A program made the position numbers and the translations under genes. The notes beneath the pieces were generated by a model. That model was given only the letters and a program-made list of their open reading frames with translations, was not told where the DNA came from and made no database searches. Below, piece by piece: positions 26,768-28,683 of a DNA stretch of 28,683 bases (its first letter is position 1; each line of letters begins with the position of its first letter). The stretch covers positions 1 to 28,683 of the forward strand of contig JALPMN010000600.1 in the NCBI GenBank assembly GCA_024243835.1, in the 5' to 3' direction. The DNA is from Enteropsectra breve. Its lineage: Eukaryota > Microsporidia.

Positions 26768-27166
26768 TTCTTTCGTGTTTCTTGGGTTTTCAGGCATTGG
26801 GTCTGTCATACATCTTAAAAAATAATTTAAACGCTCCCCATGCGCTTCTACAGTTACTGCGTTTTTCTCTAAATCATGCTCCTCAATAAGTCGATTACAA
26901 AGGCTTTGTGGCCCTTGTACAGTCTGTTTAAAAAACTAGCAGTTGATGAAAATAAAAGCTTTAATATGACATGCTGTTTTTATACAGATGGCTTTGTGCC
27001 TTCTAGTCTTTCTCTAAATTATTTATAATTGAATTTAGATCAGTAGTATTTATAGAGCAAGCACACAGCAACAAGTTTTTTTGTGAAAAGTTTAATATTA
27101 ATATCAGATAGCAAGATAAGCTGTCCGTAAGCAACTGAAGCAACAGTGTTTAGTTTAATCAAGGTA
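26768..27166. other. convergent intergenic region, pseudokinase / OGG1
   Basis: 399 bases, A/T-rich, no frame of note. It includes a U2-like stretch at 27013-27049 (see findings). Confidence 0.55.
27013..27049 (+). ncRNA. weak U2-snRNA-like stem and GTAGTAT
   Basis: An 8-bp stem, TCTAAATT (27013-27020) with AATTTAGA (27032-27039), is followed by GATCA and GTAGTAT (27043-27049). In U2, stem-loop I is likewise followed by GATCAAGTGTAGTAT, the branch-point-pairing element. Three bases are missing and the rest of U2 is not recognisable, so chance is quite possible. Confidence 0.15.
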
Positions 27167-28174
27167 TTACAACTTTTTCTTTCTTAGAGCACGAGAATAC
27201 TCCATTTGCTTTTTAAATATATACAATTGAGCAATTCCTGCAAAATCTCCATATTTATTTCTCCACGCTTCTTGAATCATGCCGTATATTGATTTGTTGA
27301 GAGCAGGTCTATTTTTCCCCTGCTTCAAAAAATGCTCTACCGAATAGTTATAAATATGGACATCAATGGGCACAATTTCGAAACGTTTTAGAGCCATAAG
27401 GCAAATGCAGTCACATACTTTTTGTCCTACGCCCGGAAGTTCCAATAGTATTTTCTGTGCCTCTATACAGTCCAATTCCTCAAAATCACAGGCCCGGGCT
27501 GATAGCAGGGCTGCGGTCTTACAGATATATTTGGCACGATATCCAAACTTGTTTAATTTTAAGAGTTCTTCGACTGATTCAAGAAGATGAATTGCAGGAA
27601 AGGCATGCAAATCTATGGCATTGTCTATTTCTGGCTCATTTGCATCAACTTTATCCGATATTTTGACAAGATTAGCCGCATCAAGGCTTTCACTCTCAGG
27701 CCATGCACATGATTTTCCTCCGATCCTGGCAATTTTAGGCCCCAGCGAGTATAAAAAGCTGACCATTGTACCAATGCGCTTTACGTTGTTATTAGAACTG
27801 CAGATAAACGAAAATATGGTCGGGATAAGATCATTTGTCAGAAACCTCAGACCCTCATATCTGAAGTCAAGATTTGTGCATACATTTATATTGAAAAATC
27901 TGTTCAGAATTTCTTTTACGTTTCCTTCTGTTTTGGCAAAATAGACCTCTTTTTCAACTTGTTTAAGAATTATTGGTGTATTTTGTAGCACACCGCAGTA
28001 GATTGTCGGAGCATAGCGTTTAAAATAAAAGTTTTGTCCACTGAATAGCGTCAGCTGCAAATCAATAAATTCTGGCGTTTCTAGCTTCTCCCACTCTACA
28101 CTATCAATATTTATGTAGCGGGTGGAGCCTCCCTCTGCTATTACTTCTTTGTTAATAGCTCCTGTAACATCCAT
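27167..28174 (-). CDS. OGG1: 8-oxoguanine DNA glycosylase/AP lyase OGG1
   Basis: 335 residues, close to the human 345. OGG1 removes 8-oxoguanine opposite cytosine and cuts the DNA backbone in base-excision repair. Landmarks: LTLFSGQNF (41-49), FICSSNNN with the following arginine R133 (123-133; human N149 and R154 region), GYRAKYI (211-217), and the helix-hairpin-helix LPGVGQKV (246-253). K252 is the Schiff-base lysine (human K249) and D271 in VPIDVH is the catalytic aspartate (human D268). All catalytic residues are present. The ATG at 28174 is preceded on the minus strand by GGG and an AAATTTTAAAATTT block. A second ATG four bases downstream is out of frame. No mitochondrial presequence is obvious. 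The gene is convergent with the pseudokinase. Confidence 0.95.
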   Translation of the reverse strand: MDVTGAINKEVIAEGGSTRYINIDSVEWEKLETPEFIDLQLTLFSGQNFYFKRYAPTIYCGVLQNTPIILKQVEKEVYFAKTEGNVKEILNRFFNINVCTNLDFRYEGLRFLTNDLIPTIFSFICSSNNNVKRIGTMVSFLYSLGPKIARIGGKSCAWPESESLDAANLVKISDKVDANEPEIDNAIDLHAFPAIHLLESVEELLKLNKFGYRAKYICKTAALLSARACDFEELDCIEAQKILLELPGVGQKVCDCICLMALKRFEIVPIDVHIYNYSVEHFLKQGKNRPALNKSIYGMIQEAWRNKYGDFAGIAQLYIFKKQMEYSRALRKKKL

Positions 28175-28197
28175 CCCAGCGGTAAATTTTAAAATTT
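28175..28197 (-). promoter_or_regulatory. AAATTT block and GGG before OGG1
   Basis: Minus strand reads AAATTTTAAAATTT (28197-28184), a 14-base palindrome, then GGG (28177-28175) directly before the ATG. Other genes here have CCC instead. A GGG-like signal is also known from microsporidian promoters. Confidence 0.4.
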
Positions 28198-28683
28198 ATT
28201 TAAAACCCTTCCATAAGCTCTAAAACTTGACCTTACAAGCAGTGGATTGGTAAATTAAGGCTCTAAACATACATTTATAATGGATTTGCTTATTTTAGAC
28301 CAGATATGTTGAAGCCGTAATAATGCTATTTTCGATACCAGTCGAGAGGCTATCCACGCCTTAGAAGAATTGCTACACTCACAATATTTTTCACATCCAA
28401 CGCGTATAGCATTGCTTCTAGCAAAATGAGATACTGAGCAGAGTATTGGGTCTGCCTGCTCTATCCGGGAAAGCCGATGAGAACAATGACCACTAAGGTT
28501 CGGTTAATACACACATATGTCATCCGTTATTTCTGATAAGACAGGTGCTATCTTGGCATATACAGTAGTGGCGGAAGAAAACCGGACACCCTGTTTAGGG
28601 CCAGCCATGAACTCTCAGAGGTAGCAACCTTGTGAATTACATGCATTAAATTGTTACAAAACTTATTTTAACCATTATTTTAT
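28175..28683. other. right-edge region with GC-enriched stretch
   Basis: After the OGG1 promoter the sequence turns GC-richer from about 28320 to 28625. Two 38-codon stop-free stretches share one + frame (28313-28426 and 28508-28621), separated by stops, and a third stretch (28422-28493) lies in another frame. It also holds a GAGCAG/CTGCTC hairpin (28436-28441 with 28457-28462). No intact gene is seen. Confidence 0.4.

Noticed and set aside
28486..28575. CACTAAGGTTCGG and CAGTAGTGG, resembling parts of human 7SL (SRP) RNA
   Set aside because: The two matches are too close together to hold helices 6 and 8, and the conserved helix 8 sequence is absent.

Overview
The window reads as a piece of a compact eukaryotic nuclear genome, most likely a microsporidian. 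It carries fourteen recognisable protein genes, all intron-free as read, all in the standard code, and mostly shorter than their yeast or human counterparts. Many start codons are preceded by an A/T block of the AAATTT type and then a CCC triplet within about ten bases of the ATG. This signal pair has been described for microsporidian genes. The species cannot be fixed from the sequence. Intergenic DNA is unusually generous for a microsporidian: only about 63% of the window is coding and many gaps are 0.4-1.45 kb.

Layout, left to right: a possible 3' end of a gene entering from the left (1-42); a short REI1/ZNF622-type 60S maturation factor (-); gamma-COP (-), divergent from CPSF73/YSH1 (+); an N-terminal-motor kinesin (+), convergent with a UBC4/5- or UBE2E-type E2 enzyme (-); ribosomal protein uL15/L27a (-), divergent from a DHR1/DHX37-type DEAH helicase (+); an orphan basic protein (-), eIF4E (-) and a doubtful 70-codon ORF (-); a CLASP-like TOG protein (-); an ABCB-type half transporter (-), divergent from the RPA large subunit (+); a PKA-like kinase fold lacking its catalytic residues (+), convergent with OGG1 (-). 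The right edge holds a GC-enriched stretch without an intact gene.

The genes do not form an operon or one pathway. They are core cell functions: ribosome assembly (REI1, DHR1, uL15), translation initiation (eIF4E), mRNA 3'-end processing (CPSF73), vesicle traffic (gamma-COP), microtubules (kinesin, CLASP), DNA replication and repair (RPA1, OGG1), ubiquitin conjugation and membrane transport.

The most interesting points are the AGC pseudokinase at 25784-26767, the altered active-site loop of the E2, an eIF4E that keeps its cap-binding tryptophans but lacks the dorsal tryptophan used for eIF4G/4E-BP binding, a nested RNA-like fold at 10321-10401, two weak U2-snRNA-like stretches, and promoter signals that move several starts inward from the longest reading frame. 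No tRNA, rRNA, CRISPR array or intact transposon was recognised.
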